A stretch of 35,217 nt of DNA from a virus: IMG/VR virus record IMGVR_UViG_3300028400_000020, positions 1 through 35,217 of that record; one strand, given 5' to 3'. Of the stretch, positions 15,116-20,028 are shown piece by piece. The notes below the pieces were generated by a model, which worked only from the letters and a program-made list of their open reading frames with translations, ran no database searches and was not told the DNA's origin. The stretch's first letter is position 1. Each line of letters begins with the position of its first letter. The position numbers and the translations under genes were made by a program.

Positions 15116-15194
15116 ATATACGTTACCAAAGGTTAAGGATTGGGATACTTTTCAGTTTTTGATGAGAAAAAAATTAAAAAGGAAGGGAAAATGA
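15084..15194 (+). CDS. possible 36-residue basic protein
   Basis: The frame overlaps the end of the cysteine-rich gene by 32 bases and ends in ATGA shared with the next gene start, so it fills what would otherwise be a gap in a tightly packed operon. The product is basic (KVKDWDTFQFLMRKKLKRKG near the C-terminus) and has no membrane segment. The GGGGA site is only two bases from the ATG, which is poor. I consider it possible but unproven. Confidence 0.35.
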   Translation: MKRISETVLIKYTLPKVKDWDTFQFLMRKKLKRKGK

Positions 15195-15358
15195 AATACT
15201 TTAATTGGACTGTATTGTTTGGTGTATTTGGTGTGTTTTCGGAACAGCTAAAAGAAATTGCCTCTGATCGTATTATCACGGTAGATGAGGCAATCAATTT
15301 ACTTAAAAGCGTTGTGGATAAGTTGGGCTTTGGTGATAAGCCTCTCATAAAGCTATGA
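15191..15358 (+). CDS. small holin-like protein
   Basis: The 55-residue product has one short hydrophobic stretch at residues 4-18 (FNWTVLFGVFGVF), then an acidic-basic amphipathic region with DRIITVDEAINLLKSVVDKL, a pattern found in small phage proteins encoded near endolysins. GGAAGGG stands just before this ATG, which is why I prefer it to an earlier in-frame ATG at 15140. Its position in the lysis cassette suggests a holin or holin modulator. The single short hydrophobic stretch makes this uncertain. Confidence 0.6.
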   Translation: MKYFNWTVLFGVFGVFSEQLKEIASDRIITVDEAINLLKSVVDKLGFGDKPLIKL

Positions 15359-15459
15359 AAAAATGGTTACTTGAAGCTGCGATAAAATCCCTGCTTTGGA
15401 TAGCCTGGAAGGTGTTGACATCCAAAGCAGGGCAAAAACATTTAGGCAAGGTTGATTAA
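15355..15459 (+). CDS. 34-residue amphipathic peptide at the end of the lysis cassette
   Basis: The ATG overlaps the previous stop (ATGA). The peptide begins MKKWLLEAAIKSLLWIAWKV and is an amphipathic, tryptophan-containing helix with a basic tail, as expected for a small membrane-active or holin-type peptide. The coding sequence contains a perfect 12-bp inverted repeat that looks like the terminator of the facing minus-strand operon, so selection on that hairpin could also explain some of the sequence. Its stop overlaps the convergent gene by four bases. Confidence 0.5.
   Translation: MKKWLLEAAIKSLLWIAWKVLTSKAGQKHLGKVD
15384..15432 (-). terminator. terminator of the first early operon, inside the convergent small ORF
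   Basis: CCCTGCTTTGGA (15389-15400) and TCCAAAGCAGGG (15421-15432) form a perfect 12-bp stem with a 20-base loop. On the minus strand it lies 24 bases after the stop of the last gene and is followed by ATTTTAT, a short U-rich tail. On the plus strand the following bases are A-rich, so it should act on the minus strand only. Confidence 0.65.
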
Positions 15460-15803
15460 TAGGACATTGCTTCTATTAGCTTGATTTCATCCAATTCCTT
15501 AAGTGGTAAATCTGCGTAATCTCCTATCCCAAGGTTTCTTTCGATAGCATCTTCAATTTCAGGGATTATGTCATCATCCGTAACTTCCCACTCATCTACT
15601 GGCCTTCCTGCCTCATCCATTACCTGTTCAATCTCGATGTTTTTGATATAGGGTATTTCTTGGATGTTAGGATCAAGGCTCAAACTGGTGGTGGGCCCTC
15701 TTTTTTGTTTGGTATCAATTTCATAGGTGCCAGTTACCCATAACCTTTTGGCCTTTTTCCCATGCATAACAGTAATATCCAAATCAAATTCATATTTGCT
15801 CAT
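15456..15803 (-). CDS. unknown acidic early protein
   Basis: The 115-residue protein has a strand-rich N-terminal half (YEFDLDITVMHG, LWVTGTYEI) and an acidic C-terminal half containing DEWEVTDDDIIPEIEDAIER. Small acidic phage proteins with a similar DEWE-helix ending are common near replication genes and some mimic DNA, but nothing here proves that. The start has AGGAGGTAACAAAA. It is the last gene of the first early operon and converges on the lysis cassette with a four-base overlap. Confidence 0.65.
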   Translation of the reverse strand: MSKYEFDLDITVMHGKKAKRLWVTGTYEIDTKQKRGPTTSLSLDPNIQEIPYIKNIEIEQVMDEAGRPVDEWEVTDDDIIPEIEDAIERNLGIGDYADLPLKELDEIKLIEAMSY

Positions 15804-15857
15804 TTTTGTTACCTCCTTTTTATTTTACTTTAAATGTAAGCATTATTGATTTGAGTT

Positions 15858-16346
15858 TCAAATCTTTGCGGGTTCAGGATTATGGAAAATACTTGGTTGG
15901 GTTATTGATTGAAGTTTTTTGATGATTATTTTGTACTTTTTCTTTTTTTCTCCAGCTTTTAAAACTCTTTCTCTTATTTCTTGCATTTTTCTTGCATATT
16001 CTTTTAAATACTCCATGAGCCTGTCTATATTGTCTTGATTCCAGGCTGTGCACTCCAGGTATAGTTCCAACATCTTGTTTTTATTGGTCAAGAAATCAAC
16101 AATTTCCTGGTAATCCACTTTTGCTTGTCCATGTCCGCCTATTGCTGTCATCTCTGTTTGTGCATCTGCAATAGCCCTTTCTATAATAGACCATATGAGT
16201 AAGTGTTCCCCTCTTTCTTTGGGCCTTATTTCGTCCATTGGTAACAGTGCATTTAGTGTTTTGAGCATGGCGTTTTTTAATGGCAGGGCCTCTTTCTTAA
16301 TTATTTCTCTCTGTTCCTTGCTCCTACTAAATTTAGCGGTTGCCAT
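15858..16346 (-). CDS. unknown early helical protein
   Basis: The start at 16346 follows AGGAGGCAAAAAC and overlaps the small membrane protein gene by 14 bases. The 162-residue product is helical. Residues about 50-65 read LLIWSIIERAIADAQ, and about 88-112 read FLTNKNKMLELYLECTAW followed by a short helix. This combination recurs in small phage proteins I have seen described only as hypothetical. The C-terminal 50 residues are lysine-rich. No enzyme motif is visible; a DNA-associated role is possible. Confidence 0.65.
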   Translation of the reverse strand: MATAKFSRSKEQREIIKKEALPLKNAMLKTLNALLPMDEIRPKERGEHLLIWSIIERAIADAQTEMTAIGGHGQAKVDYQEIVDFLTNKNKMLELYLECTAWNQDNIDRLMEYLKEYARKMQEIRERVLKAGEKKKKYKIIIKKLQSITQPSIFHNPEPAKI

Positions 16347-16494
16347 GTTTTTGCCTCCTTGCGCCAATAAAAAACAAGAAAAAGATTACTAGGTTATAAA
16401 AGGCCAGTTTCCAGTCATGCCAGTTATAACAGTGGAAAGAAAGAATAAAAAAGATTATTGCCCATAAGCTTATAATATAAATCCAGTCCAACAT
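16333..16494 (-). CDS. 53-residue protein with two membrane helices (holin candidate)
   Basis: This short gene starts at an ATG preceded by GGAGGTAATC, two bases after the upstream stop. Residues 3-20 (DWIYIISLWAIIFFILSF) and 31-44 (AFYNLVIFFLFFIG) are hydrophobic, separated by a tryptophan-rich turn, and the C-terminus is basic (ARRQKHGNR). This is the plan of a small class II type holin, though it lies in an early operon and away from the endolysin. A superinfection-exclusion or membrane-modulating protein is the other reading. Confidence 0.65.
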   Translation of the reverse strand: MLDWIYIISLWAIIFFILSFHCYNWHDWKLAFYNLVIFFLFFIGARRQKHGNR

Positions 16495-16496
16495 GA

Positions 16497-16688
16497 TTAC
16501 CTCCTTTTATTTTTGCCATAAGGACATACCTCCCAAAGTGCACAAGAAGATAATTGGCAATCGCCTATTCTGTTTCTTATCCTGTTTGGGCCTATGCACT
16601 CACGGCAATTTGGATTAACAGTGCATAGCGTGTGAATTGAGTTTTTATTTTTGGTTTTATTATGCACTCTGGTAGTTTTTGCAATCAT
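16497..16688 (-). CDS. zinc-ribbon microprotein A
   Basis: The 63-residue basic protein has C28-x2-C31-x12-C44-x4-C49 followed by ALW, with extra cysteines at 22 and 55. The next gene upstream encodes the same core, so the two are tandem paralogues, overlapping by 29 bases. The pattern (C-x2-C, about a dozen residues, then DC-x4-CPLW) belongs to a widespread but uncharacterised phage zinc-ribbon type. The start has AAGGGGATCACGAAAA before ATG. Confidence 0.72.
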   Translation of the reverse strand: MIAKTTRVHNKTKNKNSIHTLCTVNPNCRECIGPNRIRNRIGDCQLSSCALWEVCPYGKNKRR

Positions 16689-16902
16689 TTTTCGTGATCC
16701 CCTTACTGTGTGGTCTTACATGCCACAGGGGGCAGTCGAACACTTGGCAGTATTTTGTCCTTTTTGTCCAGTTCTCCCTACCGTTGCACTCATAACATTT
16801 AGCATTAATTGCAAGACGCAAGGAATAGGGATTCTTTTTCAATTTTTCCAGTGGGTTTTGTTTTTTGGCTCTTTTCTTTTGGGCCTTGCTTTTATTTTTC
16901 AT
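16660..16902 (-). CDS. zinc-ribbon microprotein B
   Basis: The 80-residue protein begins with a very basic segment (first 24 residues rich in K and R) and then has AINAKCYEC, with C36-x2-C39-x12-C52-x4-C57 ending FDCPLWHVRP. This is the canonical form of the phage zinc-ribbon type also found in the neighbouring gene and, shortened, at 14.9 kb. The basic arm suggests nucleic-acid binding. The start follows GGAGGAAGAA. About 140 bases without a gene separate it from the dUTPase stop. Confidence 0.75.
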   Translation of the reverse strand: MKNKSKAQKKRAKKQNPLEKLKKNPYSLRLAINAKCYECNGRENWTKRTKYCQVFDCPLWHVRPHSKGITKNDCKNYQSA

Positions 16903-17041
16903 TTCTTCCTCCAGGAAATAAGTCTGTGCTGTTATTTTTTAGAGCTTATTTAAACAAGGGTAAAATCCTATATCTATTGGCATATCCGTTTAAAATAATA
17001 GCTCTACAGCATTAAAATTGGAACGCTTGGCATTTTCTTGT

Positions 17042-17611
17042 TTAGCCTGTGCTCCCAAAGCCGTTACTTCCTCTTTCGCTGTTTGGTAGATTCTGTACTC
17101 TTATCGGTTCTCCGAGCCAACAAGGTGAAATGACAAGCTGTGCTATTCTGTCACCTTTTTTTATGTACCAGGGACGATCAGATAAATTGTGTGCTATTAT
17201 CCATATTTCCCCACGATATCCAGCATCAATAGTGCCAAGTAGTACTGAGTATCCTTTAGCTGTTAACCCGCTTCTTGGCCTTACGGTAGCCTCGTATCCA
17301 TAGGGTAGGGCAATAGATACTCCAGTAGGTATTATGCCTATTTTTCCAGGATCAACAATAGCATCGCAAGAAGCTCGCAAGTCCAGCCCTGCATCATCAG
17401 CGTATTGTCTTTTGGGTAGCAGAGCATCATCAGAACAGCGAATAAATATCTTTGGGGCACATACCTTGGCTCTTACTTGCTCTATCAGTTTGCGTATAAA
17501 GGCAATGGAGCAGGCACATTCTATCTTGCCTACTCCTTCTATCCAATCGCCTACTTTAATGTTCAATGGTTTATCACTTAAAATGTCTTTCCAGTATATC
17601 TTATTTCCCAT
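17042..17611 (-). CDS. dut: dUTP diphosphatase with N-terminal extension
   Basis: The enzyme hydrolyses dUTP to dUMP and pyrophosphate, keeping uracil out of DNA and feeding thymidylate synthesis. All trimeric dUTPase motifs are present: ADDAGLDLRA (71-80), RPRSGL (111-116), GTIDAGYRGEI (126-136), GDRIAQLV (153-160) and RGSNGFGSTG at the end. At 189 residues it is about 40 longer than usual: residues 1-50 form an extra N-terminal part (with WIEGVGKIECACS) of unknown role. It overlaps the upstream gene by 11 bases. Confidence 0.95.
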   Translation of the reverse strand: MGNKIYWKDILSDKPLNIKVGDWIEGVGKIECACSIAFIRKLIEQVRAKVCAPKIFIRCSDDALLPKRQYADDAGLDLRASCDAIVDPGKIGIIPTGVSIALPYGYEATVRPRSGLTAKGYSVLLGTIDAGYRGEIWIIAHNLSDRPWYIKKGDRIAQLVISPCWLGEPIRVQNLPNSERGSNGFGSTG

Positions 17612-18020
17612 TTTTCTTTTGCCTCACTTTCCTTTTTCTGCCGTTTTTATCTACTGTCACCTCTATCACCCTTATTGGTGGTAATATCCAAATGCCACTA
17701 AATAAGGCATGAGATACATCTTCATGCCCTCTATATGCTTTTATTTCGCCTTTTTGTTTGGTTACTATCATATCCAAGGCCTCATCTGTTACTAGGTTTA
17801 GGGCCTTTACCCATGAATCCAGGCCCTTATGTTGCTTCATAATCCTTCTTGGCGGTACGAAAAATTGAAGTTTGTTTTTGACTTTTACCGCCATGATATA
17901 ACCATGCCACAAAAGCAAGGTCTCATTTGGCTTTTTTATGCTGATTAGGCCCCTGCCTCGCAAGGTCTTATCCTGCAAGAAGGCAAGGGCAACTTCCTTA
18001 TTCGTTGGATATACTTTCAT
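17601..18020 (-). CDS. unknown early protein
   Basis: The 139-residue basic product is read from the ATG at 18020, ten bases after GGAGG; a TTG at 18026 is an alternative. It begins KVYPTNKEVALAFLQ, has a strand-rich middle and ends in a lysine- and arginine-rich tail. No motif is recognised. It lies between a DnaJ-like zinc protein and the dUTPase, overlapping both by a few bases, in what looks like one nucleotide-metabolism and takeover operon. Confidence 0.65.
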   Translation of the reverse strand: MKVYPTNKEVALAFLQDKTLRGRGLISIKKPNETLLLWHGYIMAVKVKNKLQFFVPPRRIMKQHKGLDSWVKALNLVTDEALDMIVTKQKGEIKAYRGHEDVSHALFSGIWILPPIRVIEVTVDKNGRKRKVRQKKNGK

Positions 18021-18300
18021 CGTCAAGTCGCCTCCATTTCGTTATATATCTTTCTCCCGTACAATCTTGGCAAGCAATGTATTTTTGTGGGATTTTTTCT
18101 CCAAAACGCAAAAAGTAATCTCTTTGTTGTTCCTCTGTGTATGGGCCCTTATATCCTCTCCTTTTTCTCCACTTGAAAAAACCTTCCCAAAGCGGATGTT
18201 CTACTTCTCCTGTGCCCTGGCAAATAGGACACTTTTGGACTGCCAGTATATAGGTTCCTTCTTTTTTAGGCGCAAAAGGTAGTGGTCTTATTTTGTCCAT
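17998..18300 (-). CDS. small protein with DnaJ-type zinc motifs
   Basis: The 100-residue protein has two half sites of the DnaJ cysteine-rich kind: C24-x2-C27 in KCPICQGTG and C77-x2-C80 in CQDCTGE, separated by a basic helical stretch with a tryptophan. One zinc ion held by the four cysteines is likely. Such mini zinc fingers occur in many phages with unknown partners. The start follows GTGGAGGTGCAACA, just after a hairpin with a T-run. Confidence 0.7.
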   Translation of the reverse strand: MDKIRPLPFAPKKEGTYILAVQKCPICQGTGEVEHPLWEGFFKWRKRRGYKGPYTEEQQRDYFLRFGEKIPQKYIACQDCTGERYITKWRRLDDESISNE

Positions 18301-18314
18301 TGTTGCACCTCCAC

Positions 18315-18347
18315 AAAAATAAGGGGAAACAGCAACGCCATTTCCCT
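18315..18347 (-). terminator. weak terminator or attenuator hairpin
   Basis: On the minus strand GGGAAA (18346-18341) pairs with TTTCCC (18329-18324) across an 11-base loop, followed by a C-TTATTTTT tail. It lies just after the stop of one small gene and overlaps the upstream side of the next ribosome binding site. The six-pair stem is short, so only partial termination is expected. Confidence 0.42.
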
Positions 18348-18356
18348 CGTTAAATT

Positions 18357-18590
18357 TTATCTCCTACCTATTGGCGTTTCAAAGGTCATCCCAACGGGCT
18401 TGTAACCGCTAAGATTTGGCAGATAAGTTTTATAAGATTCTCCATTTGGCAGGCAGGTAAAAGTCTCATTCCATATCGGGTACATTTCCAGGCCTATTTC
18501 CATGTTACATTTTGCCAGGAATCTTGCACTTACATTAGTTGCTACGCCTCTTGCCTCAATTTCGATAGCCTTAAAATAATGTATTGCCAT
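18357..18590 (-). CDS. unknown small early protein
   Basis: The 77-residue product begins with a strand (HYFKAIEIEARGVATN), continues with a helix and ends with a mixed segment containing two glycine-rich turns. No motif or membrane segment is seen. It has AGGGGTAACGAA before its ATG, a form of the site stereotyped in this genome. It lies between two other small proteins under the 18.92-kb promoter. Confidence 0.6.
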   Translation of the reverse strand: MAIHYFKAIEIEARGVATNVSARFLAKCNMEIGLEMYPIWNETFTCLPNGESYKTYLPNLSGYKPVGMTFETPIGRR

Positions 18591-18619
18591 TTCGTTACCC
18601 CTTTTTGGTTAGTTTTTAA

Positions 18620-18862
18620 TTAGTATCTGCATATCCATTTTTGTTTTCCAGGTAAGACGGGCTTTTCCCAATAAGGCAAATCTCTCAAAGGCCGTTTTTC
18701 TTTTTCGTTTACCTCAACTAGCCTTAACGTATCCCCGACATAGGCAGATGGCTCCAGAAGTAAGGTTGCCTTTGCCTTGGCCTGTCTGAGTGTGTCTGCT
18801 TCAATAGGTTGCCAGCCGTGCAAATTGTTTGTTGACCAAATTGTTGCCATATACTTTTTCAT
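18620..18862 (-). CDS. unknown small early protein
   Basis: The 80-residue product (first segment KKYMATIWSTNNLHGWQ) has a strand, then a helix IEADTLRQAKAKATLLLE, then a strand GDTLRLVEV, a compact alpha-beta unit, and ends with tryptophan-rich tail residues. I do not recognise the family. I chose the second ATG (18862), eight bases after GGAGG; the first ATG is only two bases from it. It is the first gene after the promoter at 18920. Confidence 0.6.
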   Translation of the reverse strand: MKKYMATIWSTNNLHGWQPIEADTLRQAKAKATLLLEPSAYVGDTLRLVEVNEKEKRPLRDLPYWEKPVLPGKQKWICRY

Positions 18863-18891
18863 TTTCATTACCTCCCCTTTCTTTTGGTTAT

Positions 18892-18920
18892 AATGTAATC
18901 TCTATTATCACTATTGTCAA
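18892..18920 (-). promoter_or_regulatory. early promoter 2
   Basis: TTGACA (18920-18915) is perfect and followed after 17 bases by TACATT (18897-18892). The 13 bases from the -35 box onward, TTGACAATAGTGA, are the same as in early promoter 1 at 19810, which points to common ancestry or common control. It serves the small genes from 18862 leftwards. Confidence 0.75.
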
Positions 18921-19011
18921 GGTTTATTTCAAATTTTTTGGGGTATTTTAAAATTATGCTAAGGGAATTATGTTGGTAGCGTAATTTTTGGGTAATTGGT
19001 TGGAAATGCTC

Positions 19012-19048
19012 ATAAAATCAGGGAAACGGCCACCCACCGTTTCCCTGA
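19012..19048 (-). terminator. terminator after the first early gene
   Basis: TCAGGGAAACGG (19018-19029) and CCGTTTCCCTGA (19037-19048) form a perfect 12-bp stem with a seven-base loop. On the minus strand it is followed by TTTTAT and lies 37 bases after the stop of the gene at 19085. The next promoter lies just downstream, so the first early gene is probably a separate transcription unit. Confidence 0.75.
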
Positions 19049-19084
19049 AATTTTACATTTCGTGTTACGTTTCTAAGAATTGTG

Positions 19085-19747
19085 CTACCATATCTCCACT
19101 GTTTCCAAGGTGTGCTTTTTGGGATCAGGCTGGGCTGGGATTCCGTGAGTATAGGCATATCGTATGGCGTTCGCTTCGCTTCGTGTCTGATAGCACCTAA
19201 GTGGGCTTGTACCCCTTATCGGTATAGAGAGCCCATCCATATCAACGCTTACAAAATGCCAATTTCCACCCTGTCCAGGTACTAACCACTCTTGGACTCC
19301 AGTTTTACTTACATGTAAATAAATAGGTACAATATAAGGTAGTGCCCATATAGCTGACCATTCATTTTGAATCGCCTTGCTCCACTCTTTCCACGGTATC
19401 CAGAGACGGTCAATATGCACATACCATACCTGTTTGATTTGGCGTATCTCTATATCTTTATCTGTCAACCCATACTCATACAGCAAATGGAACAAACCGT
19501 TGAGTCTTTCCTTGGTTGTCTGTGTCCGCCAGCCCGCATCAGATAGCCAAATGTCATTATACTTGTTTAACGGTTTAGGGCCTTCGGTGCTTACTTTCTT
19601 CGCTTTAGCAATGGTATGTCCGTGCAAAATAAGCTCATGTATCCAGGCGTTTTCAGGGCCTTTTTTAATCTTTGCGACAGTATTGTCTCCCGCAAAGTGT
19701 TTGCCGAGGATAAAAGCTTTTACTGCTCTTCTGGTGATTTTCCTCAT
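19085..19747 (-). CDS. unknown early protein, first gene from the strongest early promoter
   Basis: The 220-residue protein starts at 19747 behind AAAAGGAGATAACGAAA. The first 85 residues (RRAVKAFILGKHFAGDNT, later LILHGHTIAK, then TTKERLNGLF) follow a pattern known to me from small uncharacterised phage proteins, with the typical basic start, LHG strand and T-x-E-R-L-N-x-L helix. Residues 85-220 form a second part rich in tryptophan and tyrosine that I do not recognise, so it may be a fusion. It is expressed first and may act in host takeover. Confidence 0.65.
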   Translation of the reverse strand: MRKITRRAVKAFILGKHFAGDNTVAKIKKGPENAWIHELILHGHTIAKAKKVSTEGPKPLNKYNDIWLSDAGWRTQTTKERLNGLFHLLYEYGLTDKDIEIRQIKQVWYVHIDRLWIPWKEWSKAIQNEWSAIWALPYIVPIYLHVSKTGVQEWLVPGQGGNWHFVSVDMDGLSIPIRGTSPLRCYQTRSEANAIRYAYTHGIPAQPDPKKHTLETVEIW

Positions 19748-19781
19748 TTTCGTTATCTCCTTTTCTCTTTCTTTTAACCTT

Positions 19782-19810
19782 ACTATAAACATCATTGTCA
19801 CTATTGTCAA
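19782..19810 (-). promoter_or_regulatory. early promoter 1
   Basis: TTGACA (19810-19805), 17 bases, then TATAGT (19787-19782): 11 of 12 consensus positions match. The -35 region contains two copies of TGACAAT nine bases apart (on the minus strand TTGACAATAGTGACAAT), repeated with one change at early promoter 2. This may be a binding site for a regulator of both early promoters. The gene start lies 35 bases downstream. Confidence 0.85.
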
Positions 19811-19862
19811 TATCTATTTTTCAAAGACTCAAGCTGTCCGAGTAGAGATAAAAAGAAAAAAG

Positions 19863-19875
19863 TTAATAATTTCAA
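19863..19875 (-). repeat. distant copy of the origin repeat core
   Basis: The 13 bases TTGAAATTATTAA, the core of the origin iterons at 7.9-8.1 kb, occur here on the minus strand, about 55 bases upstream of early promoter 1. A chance match in AT-rich DNA is possible, but the position next to a promoter makes joint control by the same protein conceivable. Otherwise the 19811-19970 stretch holds nothing I can name. Confidence 0.4.
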
Positions 19876-19970
19876 GTAGTTATGTAAAAATCAGGAAAAA
19901 GCTTGACTTTTGGCAGGTCTTTGTTAGGGTAGGACACGAGGTTTGTATTTCATTCCACCATACCACCCAC

Positions 19971-20003
19971 TAAAAAGGCAGCCCCGTTTCGGCTGCCTTT
20001 TGC
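19971..20003 (-). terminator. terminator of the late structural operon
   Basis: AAAAGGCAGCC and GGCTGCCTTTT form a perfect 11-bp stem with a seven-base loop, followed on the minus strand by TTTTT. It lies 26 bases after the stop of the last late gene. The plus strand also ends in four T residues, so some bidirectional action is possible. Confidence 0.9.
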
Positions 20004-20016
20004 ATTTAAATGCAAA
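19999..20016. promoter_or_regulatory. 18-bp perfect palindrome
   Basis: TTTGCATTTAAATGCAAA is a perfect palindrome between the last late gene and the terminator stem, overlapping the edge of the latter. It could be an operator, a resolution or pausing site, or a second hairpin that stabilises the mRNA end. Confidence 0.55.
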
Positions 20017-20028
20017 GCGTTCAGGTTT

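Noticed and set aside
16941-17005. Imperfect inverted repeat (AGAGCT ... AGCTCT with a TTTAAA core) after the dUTPase gene
   Set aside because: The arms need several bulges and no T-run follows on either strand; I see no support for a terminator or RNA, though the 140-base gap otherwise holds nothing.
19377-19973. 198-codon plus-strand frame opposite the first early gene
   Set aside because: Hydrophobic and serine-rich shadow with no ribosome binding site; it runs through an early promoter.
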